From Chamaea fasciata (Eukaryota; Chordata; Aves; Passeriformes; Sylviidae): a stretch of 64,000 nt of DNA. The stretch's first letter is position 1. Each line of letters opens with the position of its first letter. Of this stretch, positions 44,949-58,313 are shown one piece after another. The position numbers were made by a program, and so were the translations under genes. The DNA is taken from positions 2,024,846 through 2,088,845 of the forward strand of contig JARCOQ010000006.1 of the NCBI GenBank assembly GCA_029207755.1. The letters run 5' to 3'. The notes below the pieces were generated by a model. That model worked only from the letters and a program-made list of their open reading frames with translations, did no database searches and was not told where the DNA came from.

Positions 44949-47900
44949 CCATCTCCTTGCAGGAGAGGCAGGAAAATGAGCACAGAGGGAACCTTCTCAC
45001 CTTCCCATTCTCCTCCTGAGCATGGAAGGCATCCCCACGCTGTGCCAGGGAGTGGAAGCAGGTGGAGACTCCTACACAGCTCTCAGCAGTTGTGCTGGTG
45101 GCATTCACTCCTTGAATCCCTGATGATTCCCTGGCCTTGGACAGGAGCTGCTGTGGCTGTGCTTCTCCAAGTACTTTAAAAGTAGCTTGAAAAAGCCCAG
45201 AGAGGTGTGAGCCGAGCCCTTCCCTCCCTTTCCACATTTACCCTGGTGTTTATTTAGTCTAAGACCAACATTTTTAATTTTCTATTGCTCTGTATTTCTG
45301 CTGCATTGGTGATGAATGTTCTCTATTCGGTTTGTATCTTGCACCTCTTTTCCCTTTGTCTGTTGTTTAGGATTCAGGAGCAGGTACATTTCCAATCCCA
45401 TTATCTGCCTTTCACCTGAACTAAAAGTTTTCCAGTCTCTGAGGTGAAAGAGCTATGCAATACTGTATTCCCAAAAAACCCTCTTTCTTCTCGTAAAGGT
45501 GACTCTCAACCAAACTGAGAATTAGCTGAAGAAAAAGTTTATTAATATTCAGAATGGTATTTTTTTCTCATTTCTTTTTATCACGACTTCACTCCTGCTT
45601 TAGTCCTGATTTTACAGCTGTCATTGTTGTAAGAACGTGTGGCAAAAAAAATGAGGCTGAGAACCCTTTACTGCACATCAGTAACAGCAAGAGCAACAAG
45701 TGCAACAAAAGGTAGAAAATCTTATAAAAAACTTACAATAAGTTATGTACATCCGAGTTAATTAGAAAAGGAATTAAAGGAATTTAAACATGCCTATCCA
45801 TTTTTTTTTGCCCCCCACCCCGTGTGTAGGGTTGTTTCCTTACCCAGATGAAATTTTACATCCAGGGGTGTAGAGAATATTTTGGCAGAGGCAAGTGACC
45901 TCTCCAGAGCTCTTAGTGGGATGGTGGGATGTGTGACTTTGGCCATTGTTTTGTACTCCTTTTATTCAGCGTTTCTTTCCTTGGTATCAGTGAAAGCTTT
46001 GAGTGAGGGAAGCTGAAAAAGGAGGCTTTAATTCAAGCCAGAGAGGGGAATAGCAGGCTGAGGGTTGTGCAAGAGGTGAGGCAGTTCCACCTGAGCATTA
46101 AAGGGCTCAGAAAAACCCACAAAGATGAAAGAGGATTTGAAACCAGAGCTTGGAGTGCTTTTTTTTTTTTTTGCCTTGCAATAATACCGTGAGAATTTTA
46201 AGGAGTTCTGATAGAAATGAAAAATTGGACTTTCCACATTTTACTTGAACTATTCAATTATTATAAAAATAAAAAGAGATGGACGAAAACAATTGTTTTA
46301 AAAGCAGTTATTTATTCAATTATTTATTTTCAGCAGTTTTCCTTTAAAGACAGTGTCCACAACTAGAAAATATTTTTATCTTAAATACTTTTCACATCCT
46401 TGAGGTAAATTTCTGGCTTGGTCAAATGTTACTTGAACACGTATAAACTCTTCCTGTGGTCTTTTTGTTTACTTGTAGCACACCCAAGGGTGGGACTGAG
46501 TGGGAGTGAGAACCAAATCCAGGGTGCAGAGGTGGAAGGTTCAGCTTTTGGGTGACATTCTCTGTCACAGAGCCCACCACAGCCCCAAGGGGACACCTGG
46601 TGCCACCTGCATGTCCTTCTTGTGGCTGAAAAATTCAAATTACACCGAGGAAGCCCTGTGGCCACAGAGGAAAAGATTTGAGGAGAGATGGACATCCAGG
46701 AGGGCTGAGGACAATGGGGAGGCACCAAATGACATTGAAGGCACAAGAATTTTTTTTCGCAATGGTATTGAGCCATTACGAGACTGAAACGGGAGGAAAA
46801 AAAAAAGTTGATGATGATGATGATGGAGACAGAAAAAATTCCCTAAATATTTCTGCTCTGGCATTAAGAACAGCCAGATGATGGAATCCCAGCCTGGATG
46901 GTGAAGGGGGGCTGGGGCAACAACCATTAATTCTTGACTCGCACAGCTCTAATGGAACCCAAGAGTTTTCAAAGAGCATCCTGAGGGGGTCTCTGGAACA
47001 GAAATGACTTTTTTTTTTTTTTTTTTTTTAAATTTGGTTTGGGTGGTTCTGAATGAGAGCTGGGCTAAAGTCATAACTGTGTTTTCCAAAAGGTAAATGG
47101 GATATGCTAGGAAAGTGTATGTCCCTTGGTCTGGCATTAATCCCAGGCTAAAAAATACATAATCTCACACAGGACGCAATAAATTTGGGGAAAATAATTA
47201 ATAGAGGAAGGAAATTGAAGGAGGGTAACAAAAGTAAGACAAAGTAGTAATGCTGTCAAGTGAATGTGGTACCTAATAAAAATAGGATTATGAAGATTTT
47301 CAGAATTGTGACGGGCTTGATCTTAAAGATCTTGTCAAAAAGATACAGAAAGTGGTGCCTTAAGTTAGTCCTGGTTTTAGTTTGAGTAGCAATTGTGACC
47401 AAGGAAGACAATAAATAGCTCTCAAAGCTGCTAATTAATGGGATTCAAAGTGTAATTGTAAAGGCAGTAATTAAAGTAGTGACCATGTTCCCACTAGGGT
47501 AGGGCCAAATGCTCTTTAACTTTTGAGTTGATGACCTGAAGACAACACCACTCACTGGCTGCTGATAAAACCTTCCAGGTGACCCAGAGATCAGGGAAGT
47601 CATAAACGATGGAGGAAGGAATTGTGCAGTGCAGAAAAATGTTGATTCATTCGCTGACACGCGATGAGGATGAAGCTGAACACGGCCAAGTATGAGAAAA
47701 GACAGCAAAAATCCAAGGGCAAGGGCTTTGGGAATTTGGGGGTGTGGTGGGAACCATCTGGATCTAGGCTCCCACCGCTGTTTTGAGGACCAAAGGATGG
47801 ATGTGAACACGGCATGGAAACATGAAGTAGGGATGGAAGGACCAGGCTGAGTCCTGAAACCAGCACTGGAGGGTGGTTTGAAGTTCAGGGAGGCACAGCT

Positions 47901-48344
47901 TGTGGGAAGTGTCGGCAGTGGAAAGGGCTGGAAGAGCCCTGGGATGATTTGTGGAAGGGAGAAACGCCACACAGACAGTTTGGTTTCACATGCTCTGAGC
48001 TCACAGCTCCAAGTTCAAAGGCAGGGCCACTCTGGGAATTCCCCTGGGAATTTTGGAAGTCGTAGGTGCAAAGGACAGTCAAATCTTACGCTGGAGAACA
48101 GTGGAGTGTGGAGCTCTGCCTGGCAGTACCTGCTGTCCCCAGGACCAAGGACATGGACACAGGGCTGCCACATGTCCTCCAGACATGACTTCCCAGGGAT
48201 GTCGAGGCTCCTGAGTTTGCTGCTTGCAGACCCAGACCCAGCATGGCCGTGTGAGGGAGCTGAGCCCATTATTGGAGCTCCTGGTGGGAGCTTTGGCATG
48301 GCAAACTGGGCTGCTCCGAGCCCAGGCTGCAACCTCTGTGATTG
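44949..48344. other. Unique, partly AT-rich DNA without CR1
   Basis: 3.4 kb with no transposon recognised. T14 at 46159-46172, T21 at 47009-47029 and (GAT)5 at 46810-46824. AT-rich parts lie at 45240-45800, 46230-46420 and 47140-47500. The last has long non-repetitive AT-rich words (GCTGCTAATTAATGGGATTC) and might be conserved. Confidence 0.5.
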
Positions 48345-48490
48345 CAGAATCACAGAATAATTTAGGCTGGAAAAGACCCCCAAGATGATTGAACCCAACC
48401 TTTGATCCATCATCACCTTGTCACCAGAGCGCTGAGTGCCATTTCCAGTCCTTCCTGGGACACCTCCAGGGATGGGGACATCAACACCTC
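48345..48490 (-). mobile_element. CR1 LINE fragment, type B, 3' end
   Basis: CAGAATCACAGAATAATTTA, GGCTGGAAAAGACCCCCAAG and CACCTCCAGGGATGGGGACA, then truncated. Confidence 0.93.
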
Positions 48491-49551
48491 CCCTTCCTGT
48501 GATGCAGAGAGAGCTTTATGTGTCCTTCTGGCAGCTACAGGTCATGTTCACCAGTGTCTCCCTCACACAGACCCTGAAGTTTGTCCTTTTTTATCAGTCC
48601 TACCCTGCTGACCTTTGCAGGTCACTCTGTTCCTCTGTGATGGAGGAAATCATCAAACAACTTAGGAAAAACTCCTTTTCAAACTCTCCCCTCAGAGCCT
48701 GAGGGCAACTTTTGTCATCCTTTCATCTTCTCCCATCTGATGTTTACCTTGGGAGGAATTGTAGCTCCAGCATCTCAGTGGACAATTCCTTTGGGATTGG
48801 GAAAGGTCAGGTGCCTCTTGACAGAACTTTGGTTCATTATCTTGTTTTCCGGAACCTTGTGCCTACAGCCTTGGCCCTGAGCTCTGTGGTCATCATGAAA
48901 CCTTGCCCAAATCTTTACAAAAAAGATCTGAAAGGCAACAAGAGTCCAACATGAGCTTTAATGCAAAAAAGGGAGCCTTTTCTGGCTTTATTATTTCCCT
49001 GATTTTTTTTTTCCTTTAAAAAATAATTTTACTTCAGTTTAAAGATGTCATTTTTCCTGAATGAAAATTAACCTTTTTTTCCTGATTTGTGAGACAGGAT
49101 CAGGAAATACACAAGCTGCCCACATGTTCTTTGCTACTTCCCTTAAATCAATAAAACGGCAATTGTTAAGGCTGGACAAGAGTATTAAATGAAGGAGACC
49201 TGAACTCCTGTATGGAAGAGCCCTTTTCACTTCACCCTGTTAGCCTTTGTAAGGTAGACTCAGAGCTTGTGTTTGTCCAGGGCGTCTCTTGCAGAAAAAC
49301 ATTTAGCTTTGAACTCCAGAAGTGAATCAAGAGAGAACTCCACTGCCCTCAGAGGATTTTACTTCCAATATGAAAAAAAAAAAAAAAAGAGACTTCATTT
49401 CCCATTCCATTTTATCTGGCTTCAGTTACTGTGGGGAGAACACCAAAGTGCCCCCTGCAACCCAGAAAATCCCCCTTGCTCAAGGGAGGATGCCCTGTGC
49501 TGACATCTCTGCTGTGCTGGCTCTTGCCAACTCAGTGGAGATGAGTGGAAA
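48491..49551. other. Unique DNA with A16 run
   Basis: A run at 49373-49388. No gene is seen. Confidence 0.55.
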
Positions 49552-49834
49552 AATCAGAATCATGGAAATGTTTGGGCTGGAAGAAGCCTTAAAGACATCT
49601 AATTCCAGCTCCTTCCATGGGCAGGGACAACTTCCACTAGCCCAGTTTGTTCCAAGCCCCGTCCAACCTGGCCTTGGACATTTCCAGGGATCCAGGGGCA
49701 GCCACAGCTTCTCTGGGCACCCTGTGCCAGAGCCTCACCATCCTCAGGCAGAATTTCTTCTATACTTCTAATCTAAATTCCTTCTCTTTCAGTTTGAACC
49801 CATTCCCCTTGTCTTGTCACTCCAGTTCCCGGTG
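49552..49834 (-). mobile_element. CR1 LINE fragment, type A
   Basis: AATCAGAATCATGGAAATGT and TTGGGCTGGAAGAAGCCTTA to AATCTAAATTCCTTCTCTTT and CCCCTTGTCTTGTCACTCC. Confidence 0.94.
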
Positions 49835-50179
49835 AAAGCCACCTCAGACGGAAAATGGGAAAATCGCAAATGCCATCAGGAATAACCCCGGGACTGAGGA
49901 AACCTCCCAGCAGAGGCAGGCTCCACTGCCTGATGATTAGCTTGATCACCAGGGTGAACTGAGTGTTGTTCCTGAATTTCTGTTCCCAGTGCTCCCAGCT
50001 TTGTTTAACTGGGAGCTCCAGAGCTGCTGCTCCAGCTGCAGACTGAGCTCAGGCTCCCTTGCAGGGAAGTTTACCGTGCAAGGACACACGAGGTGATGAT
50101 GCTGTTCTGTGCTGAATCTGTGAAGATTCCCAAAATCTTCCACATCCAGGGCCATCCTGAACATGGATACAGCCTGGGG
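49835..50179. other. Unique non-coding DNA
   Basis: No gene or repeat is recognised. Confidence 0.55.
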
Positions 50180-50412
50180 AATCAGAATCATTAGGTTGGA
50201 AGAGACCTCCGAGATCATCAAGTCCAACCCAACCATAACCTCAACTAAACCCTGGCACCAAGTACCACATCCAGTCTTTTCTTTAACACATGCAGAGATG
50301 GTGAATCCACCACCTCCCCAGGTAGACCATTCCAATACTTTATTACCCTTTCTGTAAAAGACTTTTTCCTGATATCCAGCCTGTATTTCCCTTGGCGCAG
50401 CTTTGACTGCAG
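50180..50412 (-). mobile_element. CR1 LINE fragment, type B-like
   Basis: AATCAGAATCATTAGGTTGG, AAGAGACCTCCGAGATCATC, AACCATAACCTCAACTAAAC and GCACCAAGTACCACATCCAG, ending near CTTGGCGCAGCTTTGACTG. The AACCTCAACTAAACCCTGGC wording sets it apart from the other type B copies. Confidence 0.93.
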
Positions 50413-51688
50413 GGAGAGCAGCTCACCAGGGCTTGTTGCTCCAGTTCAGATGGGGGATTTAAAACCCCACCCAAAGGGCAGAGTGGCATTGACTGCCACG
50501 TTGATTGATTGTGTAAAATAAAGAAAAACTTATTTCTTGTGGGTTTTTTTCCCCTAATAAAATGATTTCTCTCCTCTGCCACGGTGCACCTGAGTGACCC
50601 TCGTATCACTGAGCAGGGGAATTCCATTTTCTTGAGGGCAGAGCCTCACCCAAAGCTCACCAAAGGCTGTGAGGGCCAGGAGATGTTAGACCTGGCTGTG
50701 CCAAACCGCTGAGCACATCTTGGAATTGTTCCCTGCTTTCTCCTACCCCTGCCAGGACAACACCTGCTTTTATTTGCTTATCAGATTGATAGATATGATT
50801 TCACAAATCAATAGAAAAGATAAGATCGTAGAGGGAGTCTTAATAAGAACCAAAAAGCAGTGGGGAGAAATGGAATGTGATTATTGTTCTCAAGGAGGTT
50901 AATACAGCCTCAAATAGAAATGCTGCGGGTTCCCAAACCTTCTGTAACTCTTTGTGGTCACTGCTTTCTGGGACATCACAAATGAGCTCTTGCCATCAAC
51001 ACCTGAAGGATTTCCAGCTGGCTCCTTAAACTCTTCTCAAGCAGCGACTGCAGATTTAAATAGGTTTGACAAATTCTTCTTTATTCTTCTTTTTATTTTT
51101 TTTTCCCACTAGGGATGAAATGGTTTCTTTTAATAACATTTAATCAACCCACTGCAGGATAACATTCATACGGCACAGAGAGAGATTCAGGCATGCAGAG
51201 CTCTGAGCTGCAGGGTTGGGGTGGGAAGTTCCACCCCAGTAAGGGGCAGCTGTGGTGAGACATGGCGCACGTGACTTTTAGAAAAAATTCCCCCACTTCT
51301 GCCTGCAAATCTACCCTGTGAGCACTCTCTGGGATAATATCCTTCACCTTTCCAGTGCCTTCTGCATTACTGATATTTCCAACAGCCCCAGTGAATTTGG
51401 GGACAGAGTTAGCACAGGGCTGCTCCCACCAGCGCCTCCTGAGTGTTGTTGCCTCCTTGCCTTCTCTAAAATGAAATTCCATATTACCTACTAAAATTTG
51501 GGCGTAGCCCTCACTGGAAAAAGGGCAAGTTCTTAAAAGGTATTCAGTCAAAAACAATCAGCTGAAATTGCTCAGTTTGGACTCTGCTGAAAGGGCTCAG
51601 CAGTTGATGGCTGAAGCGACTTCCCTACCACAGAAAATAAAATCAAATAAAATTCTTGGCTGTGGAAAAAAAAAAGTAAGTTTTTTTG
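50413..51688. other. Unique non-coding DNA
   Basis: No gene or repeat is recognised. An AT-rich stretch lies around 50760-50840. Confidence 0.55.
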
Positions 51689-51805
51689 TAGAATCATTGA
51701 ATATTCTGAGTTGGAAGGGACCCACAAGGATCATAAAGCCCAAATCCTGGCCCTGCACAGGACAACCTCAAAACCCCCACCATGAGAGGGTTACACCCTC
51801 CTGTG
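51689..51805 (-). mobile_element. CR1 LINE fragment, type C; last CR1 in window
   Basis: TAGAATCATTGAATATTCTG, GAGTTGGAAGGGACCCACAA and AATCCTGGCCCTGCACAGGA, then decays after CACCATGAGAGGGT. Same subfamily as 15518-15805. Confidence 0.9.
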
Positions 51806-53776
51806 CATGTTGTCAGGAACAATTTTATTGTAACTTCCTCTCTGTAATTCTTTTTTTCCTATTGTAAGCAGCTTTGGAATGATATGCTTCAATCTAATCA
51901 TGAAATTAGAAAAGGAGTTCTCCACACAGTCTTATACAACATCCTCTGATCCTGCCAGGAAAGGGTGGCGTGAGGAGATGTCCCCACTGACGTGTTCAGC
52001 CAGCAGCTTTCCATGAAAATGTTTATTTGGGTTCCTAGAATACAAACAAGTTGGTTTTGCTCTTGGGAGAAGGTGTGAGCTCCCATAAGGAGCTGAAAGC
52101 TGGGTGTCTTCACTCCCAGCCCCCACCAGGCTGCGAACTGGGACAAATGTTGTCAAAATCTTGGCAAAATGTGTTGAAAGGTGATGAAAGGAAGACTTTG
52201 GGAGTCACAGATGTTTCTCTGTCATTCTCTGCATCTCCAAACCACATGGAGATTGTTTCTCCGCTCCAAAGTCAGGGCTTGTGTCTCTTGTGCTCCTCAT
52301 CAGTCTCAGCCCTGTCGCTTTTCCTTCCCTCCTGCTGCATTTTTGCCAAGAATAGATGCTCAGTTCCCTAAAAAACACCTGCCTTGGGAAATCCACCTGC
52401 ACAATCCCAGCTTTTCGGCACAGAAGTCATTGTGGTCCCTTGATAAAGCTGGGTCTCAACACTGACCTGGCTGTCCTGTCAGGGGATCTGACATCGTGGG
52501 GACACCGTGAGCTGCTCTTCCAGACATTCTGTGCTTCTTCCTAAATACTTTTCCTCAGCTCTCACCCAACTGGGCTCGTACTGGTGGAGCATCCAACCCA
52601 GTGTGTGTCTGCTGGTTCACCCAGCCGTGAATTCAGGTGGCTCTAACTGGGACCAGCGTGAGGAAAAAGCCCTCAAGCCTGGTTTGATGTGATGCCATGT
52701 CCATCTGTTGTTGCTGCAGGCCACCCCAGCGTGCATTTCCATGGCAAAGTGCCTTTTGAAATAATTCCCAGCAGAGCCAGAACGTTGCCAAACGCTGTGA
52801 CCGAGCGGCGTCACTCCAGCTGGAGATCCTCTGGTGTTTTATGGGTTCAGAGAGAATGCACAGCACAAAACACTGCAGAATTTCTAGGAAAAGGCCTCTG
52901 CTGACAGTTCACAAGAAAAAATTGTTTCCTCTGGTGCAGGGCACTCAATCTGTCCCAGTTTTCGTGGCCCTAAGCAAGTCCAGTTTGAGAGCACTGCTCT
53001 CCTGTCTCGCTTCCAGCCTTGGGCCCTTTCTGCCACCACATCTGGTGAGGTGAAATGTCACCCTCAGGGTGTCCTGAGGGCCACACTGGGAGACTCAAGT
53101 GGGACTGGCCAGCTGCTGGATAAGTCCAGGATATCCTGATGCATTGATATCAAACTGTGTCATGATGGCACCACTTCCTCTAAAGCAATGACAGCAAGGT
53201 GGCTGCAAGTGTTTTCTGGGATTTGAGTCAGCCTCAAATCCCTCCAGAGTCTGGCTCCTGGCTCAAAAGCCAAATTTCCCCAAGATGCCATGCACAGACT
53301 CACCGTCCCCATCCACGTCTTGCTCCTCCTTACTGGATAAAGACAATTCAAGATAATATACAACCAACTTTCAGAGCGGCTGCAGCTCACAACCCTGCCT
53401 TTAAAAACGTATTTTACAACCCCACCATCCTTGATTTCCAGGAACTCATGAATAGAAAAGATATATTGTTCTTGGTAACTAAATAGTATCATTAAACCCA
53501 TTATGAATCTTGCAAAAATCATTCCTGTCTACCTAATTTAATCTTGGAACAATGACTATTATTAACTTGTCTTGTGCTGTTGCCATTTGAGATGATGGCC
53601 TTGCATGCACGGGGAGCTATTACGGGATCCAGTTTTTGTAAATGTGCATTGCTCTTAAGTGCTTGAGTGCCTCTCCTTCAGGGAGCTCCCGGGATTTATC
53701 CGTTCCAGGGGCAGTGCAGCGAAGCTGAAGAGGGAAAAGAGGAGTTCAGGGAATGACAGAAAGCTTAACTCCCGTC

Positions 53777-53793
53777 CTTATCACGTGGATAAG
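53777..53793. promoter_or_regulatory. GATA - E-box - GATA near-palindrome
   Basis: CTTATC (53777-53782) and GATAAG (53788-53793) are inverted GATA-factor sites on either side of the palindromic E-box CACGTG (53782-53787), within 17 bp. The surrounding 53640-53940 is repeat-free and keeps several CpGs. Confidence 0.4.
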
Positions 53794-56700
53794 AGTCTCA
53801 TGGCTGAGCTAAGCTACACTAGAGATCCATTGGAAGTTCTCCTTATGACTGACAATGACATTGCTCCGTGTGGCTTCCCGAAGGTCCATAAAAGGCTTGA
53901 TGTCCTCAATAAAGTGCTCACTCCCAACTGTCTGTAAAGAACGTTGTGTTTTTGAAGCCTCCAAGGTTCAGCCAGTGTTGGCTCCATACCCCCAGGCTCT
54001 GTCTCACAAGTGCTGAGCTGCAGAGGAGAGGAAAGGAGCCCCTGTCTGTTCCCACACCTCACCTCAGAAATGTGGCACCTTCAGCAGGCAGCGCTCCCTG
54101 AGACTGTGACTGTTTGACCTCTCCCTCCACACAGATTGATGGAATAGGCCTCATTTCCTTAGGAAACCGGCTTCCAGGGGGAAAAAGAAAATTAAAAATC
54201 CTCTGCCTGTTTCCCTCATTACCCGGTAATAAAAAATCAGTGAATTATTTCGTTGATCTCAGAACTGGGATGAACCAAAAAAATCCATTGGAGTGCCCCA
54301 AATAAGAAGAATAATAAATATAAAGTCTGCTGCATTTTTGGATGAAATCCCTGCAAATATCAGCTTCAGCAGAATGTGTTTCATGTGCCTGCAGAGAGCA
54401 GGGTGGGACTGGGGCTGTGGCTCCCCTCTGTCCTGCTGAAGGTGCTAAACGTGCCTTCAGCCAATTCTCATTTCTCTCTGCTGCAAAGATGTTTATTCTT
54501 GTCATTACAGGGGCAAATAGGAGCAGTTTCCAGGCACCACCAGCAGGAAGCAATGATGTTGTTGGTGTAGAAAATGAAAAACAGGAAACATCAGAGTACT
54601 TTCCTAACACAACGGGGTGTGATGTGTGGATGTAGAGGTTATTCCTGTCCCACTCCTCCCTGGTGCAACCTTTTACCCCTTTCTCCAATTCCAGAGCCTC
54701 AAAACTACTGATTTTCTCAAGTTTCACAAGAACAGACACCTGAGCAGAGGTGAAAGATCTCAGAAATCTCCTACACATCCCACGGGATGCTCACGTGGGC
54801 AGCAAGACCTGACCTCAAACCCATAGGAAAGCAACATCCACGTGCAGGGATTGACAGAACTATTTGATTTCAATCTGGTTTTATGTGAGAAGGGTTAAAT
54901 AGGCCATAATTCTGCTCTGGTCCCAGCAGAGCCGCTGAGATCTGTGATGGCATCTTCAGACAGACTCTTGAAGGAAAGGTGTTCCACTTTTCACACTGAT
55001 TACGTTCCCATGAGGTTATTGGTCTTACCATGGAAAACTGCAAGACAGACCCCAAACAGGGACTGAAAGGGAGACCAGCCAGAGGAAATCCCCCTGGAGG
55101 AGTGACCTGATCTCTGATTTGAGCCCAACCACCCCACTGCAAATGACCCCCAGCTGTCAGGGCCAGCGTGCTCCAGAGCTGAGCTCATTTCCATGCTGGG
55201 TGGAAACTATTTTCACAGTGGAATTCTTGCATTTCTCATTAATTAGAGGTTGTTCTGCCAAGCCAAGGGCTCGGAGGATGTGCCCTCCCCATCCCTGGGC
55301 ACAGATGCTCAGCCAGGGAGGTGCCAGTCGAGGGATCAGCTCATGCAGGGACATGGAATCACCTGCAGGAAGCAAAATTGGAATGATAAAAAAAACTTAC
55401 ACTGAGGATAACACAAAAAACCCCCAAAAAACTTTCATCCAGTGGAAGGCTCTGATATCTGAGCAGATCAAAGCGAAGAGAGGTCAAAACACAGTTGTGA
55501 TAAAGCTTTGCAATTGCAAGGAAGGTTTTTGAGTATTTTTTCAGACTCAGGGTAAGGAGCAGGTGATGGACATTTGCACCTACTAACACACCCTTAGGTC
55601 CCATAACACAGAAGTATGAGATTTTGTGTCATTTAATGTCACCCAAATAGGTGCTTGGGTGTGGTTTTTTGGGGTTTTTTTTTTCCTCTCCTCAAAATAT
55701 GAGATTAAAGCCTCTGCCTGAGATATGGAGTCTGTAAGTGACAATGACCAGTTATTTTTAATATGATTCCTTGAAATTTCCCATTTTATTTATCAGGAGA
55801 CAAAGTATGAAGAATATCAGGGCAAAAATTCATTCTTGGGAAGCATCAGGAGTGTGGGCCTTTATCAGACATCCTCACTACGACCCACAGGAGCATCCCT
55901 TGGGGATAACACTGAGAAAAAATGGGGAATTAAGAACTAAAAGCAAACCTAACCACACGTTTTAAGCTGTTCCTATTAGGGAGTCCCCAAAACACCTCAC
56001 AGCCACAGCTCCCAGACCTTTCGGAGGCTGATCACCTCAGTTATCACTCCCTGTGGCTTTTCTCAGCATCTCCAATCCATGGAGGAAGAACTCCTGGCAA
56101 AAAAAGCCCTTTTTCTGCCCATTTTCCCCATCATCACCTGTGCAACCTCTCTCCACGCCAGTGCCCCTGTCTCATCCTGCCCCAGGGGTGTTTCCAAACT
56201 CCAGGAGGATTTCAGGAAGCAGCAGCTGAACATCACCCCCAGAAAATCAAACTGAACATCACCAGCTGCTCCTCAGAGATCCTTCTCCCTGCCTGGATGG
56301 GGTAACACTGCCTTAACATTAAATAATTGAATATTAACCTCCCCAGGCTGGTCATTCCAGGGCTGTTGGACCATTCAGCTTCAGCCCAGGCAGCTGAGGA
56401 GCTTCCCCCACCTCAAAGTGTAAATGATTTTATGGGAAGTGGCTGAGGGTAAAGGGGAGGGTGGGTGGAGAGCTTGTTTTCCTTTCCACCCTCATTAGAG
56501 GCCCTGACCTCTTTGCTGTGTGCCCTCTTCTCCGGGGTGGGGAGGAGCTGTTTTTTCCAGGATTTGTGGTGAAGAATGGGGTGACCCCTCTGAGAGGCAG
56601 CAGAAAAGGAGGAGAGGGATAGGGCTGCATCCTCCACCCCCCCTGAGCCCTGGGAAGATGAGAAGTGAGTCCAAGGAGGTTCTGCCTCATGGAAATGGGC

Positions 56701-58256
56701 TCTCTGTCCAGCAAGGTGAGTTCTGATTTTTGTCTTAGGCTGATTAATTTTGTCTTCTGCCAATTATTTTTGTCTCTTTGTGGCTGTTTGGAGTAAAAGG
56801 AGGCAAGGGAGGTGATGCAAGTGAAGTTGAAAACTGTTGAGCAGCTCACTGAAAGGCTTCTGTTTGGGTTTTATGAATTTATTTTGATTTTTAAGGATTT
56901 AAGGTTTTTTAAAATTTGTTCTTGAGGAGTCCTGGTTGCCTTTTCTAAGTAAGAGCAACACTCAGGGGTGCTGACTGTGGAGACCTCGCTGTAAAGGGAG
57001 GAGGGTGAACGAGCAAAGCTCTGGGATGGTGTGAAACAATGAAAGGGACAGAGGTGAGACCTAAATTTATTCCCCTGGAACCCAGAGGCTGAGGTAAGAG
57101 GTGTGGATTCCTTGAAAGGTCTTCCACTATCAAGCTGCTATTAAAAAAAAAAACCAAAAACCAACAAACCACACCCCGCCCTGTTGAGCATCCTGTAGCA
57201 AACTTGTGTTTTTAATTAATGAAACCCCACTGGCAGAGAGGCTCCAGCACAGCTGGGACAGGGGGGAAGCCAAGGTGGTGAAAGGTTGTGTCCCTTCCCC
57301 CTGGAGCTGTGGCATTTCCAGGTGTGCTCCCTGGGAGGAAAGGGAAGCTGCTGCCAGGAGCTTCTGGGAAGAAATTCCCGTGCTGCTCTTGGAAGGAGGG
57401 GCCAAGAAAACTCCTGGCGCCTGATGTGGGAGCAGAAGTTTGTGGGCAGGGTGAGGGATGAGCTGAAGGGAGGAAGATTCCCTTCCCCAGGAGAAGCCAA
57501 GGGTGAGGATTCCACAGAATTCCTAATGAGAGCCTGGGCTGGACAGGGATGAAATGAACCAGGTGTGAAGGGAGCTGTGAGCTCCTCATCACCAGGGATG
57601 AGGCCAAAACCTGTGTGAAGCCTCCCTGAGGGGCTTGGAGCAGCTTCCAGGAGATGGGAGAGATGAAGGGAGGATGGGGACAGATCCTGTGTGATGATTA
57701 TTCCACTGACTTTGGCCTCTGGCTGAAGAGCCCCTTTGAATGAGTGCTGGTGGTGAGAAATGGGAAAATTGGTTGGTTTGGGAGTGCTTTCTCCCCTCTA
57801 GGTGCTGTTTCTCCTGCACAGATCTTGATGGACGCTTTCCTCTGAAGGGAAAGAATGAGGGATGTGGGAAACCACCAGGTGGGAACTTTCGAGTAGAAGA
57901 GGGTTGAATTTCTGGTCCCTTTTTTCAATCAATGTCTTCAGTCTAGGGTACAAATTTAGGTGAGCTCTTATGGAAAAAAAATCCCCTGGCAGGTCTAGGA
58001 AAATACCCCCAGCTCCTGAGGATCTGGATTCCACATCTGTTGATGTGGCTTTCCTATCTAAAAGGAAGTGAGAGATGCGTTCTGGAGAGGCTTGGGTGTG
58101 TTTTATCAAGCAGCAAGTATTGAGTTATTCCTGTGCCCACCTGTGTGTCTCCTGCTCTGGAGCTCAGATTTATTCTGCAAGCCACCCAGCCAAAACTCAG
58201 TTTTGGATGATTTTTTTCTCAGTTTGTTTGTGGGGATTTTGTGGGTTTGTGTTATC

Positions 58257-58313
58257 TATTTATTTATTTATTTATTTATTTTTAGGTTTTTGTTTGTATT
58301 TATTTATTTATTG
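58257..58313. repeat. (ATTT)n microsatellite, interrupted
   Basis: Two ATTT arrays, about 58257-58281 and 58297-58312, are separated by a T/G-rich spacer. Confidence 0.92.

Noticed and set aside
1..51805. CR1 fragments as a CRISPR or satellite array because of the recurring words
   Set aside because: Spacing is irregular, both strands are used equally, lengths vary and the copies share a common 3' end, all diagnostic of LINE insertions.
54245..54778. 177-codon minus-strand open frame in the repeat-free tail
   Set aside because: No recognisable motif. It could still be tested by substitution pattern, but nothing here supports a gene call.
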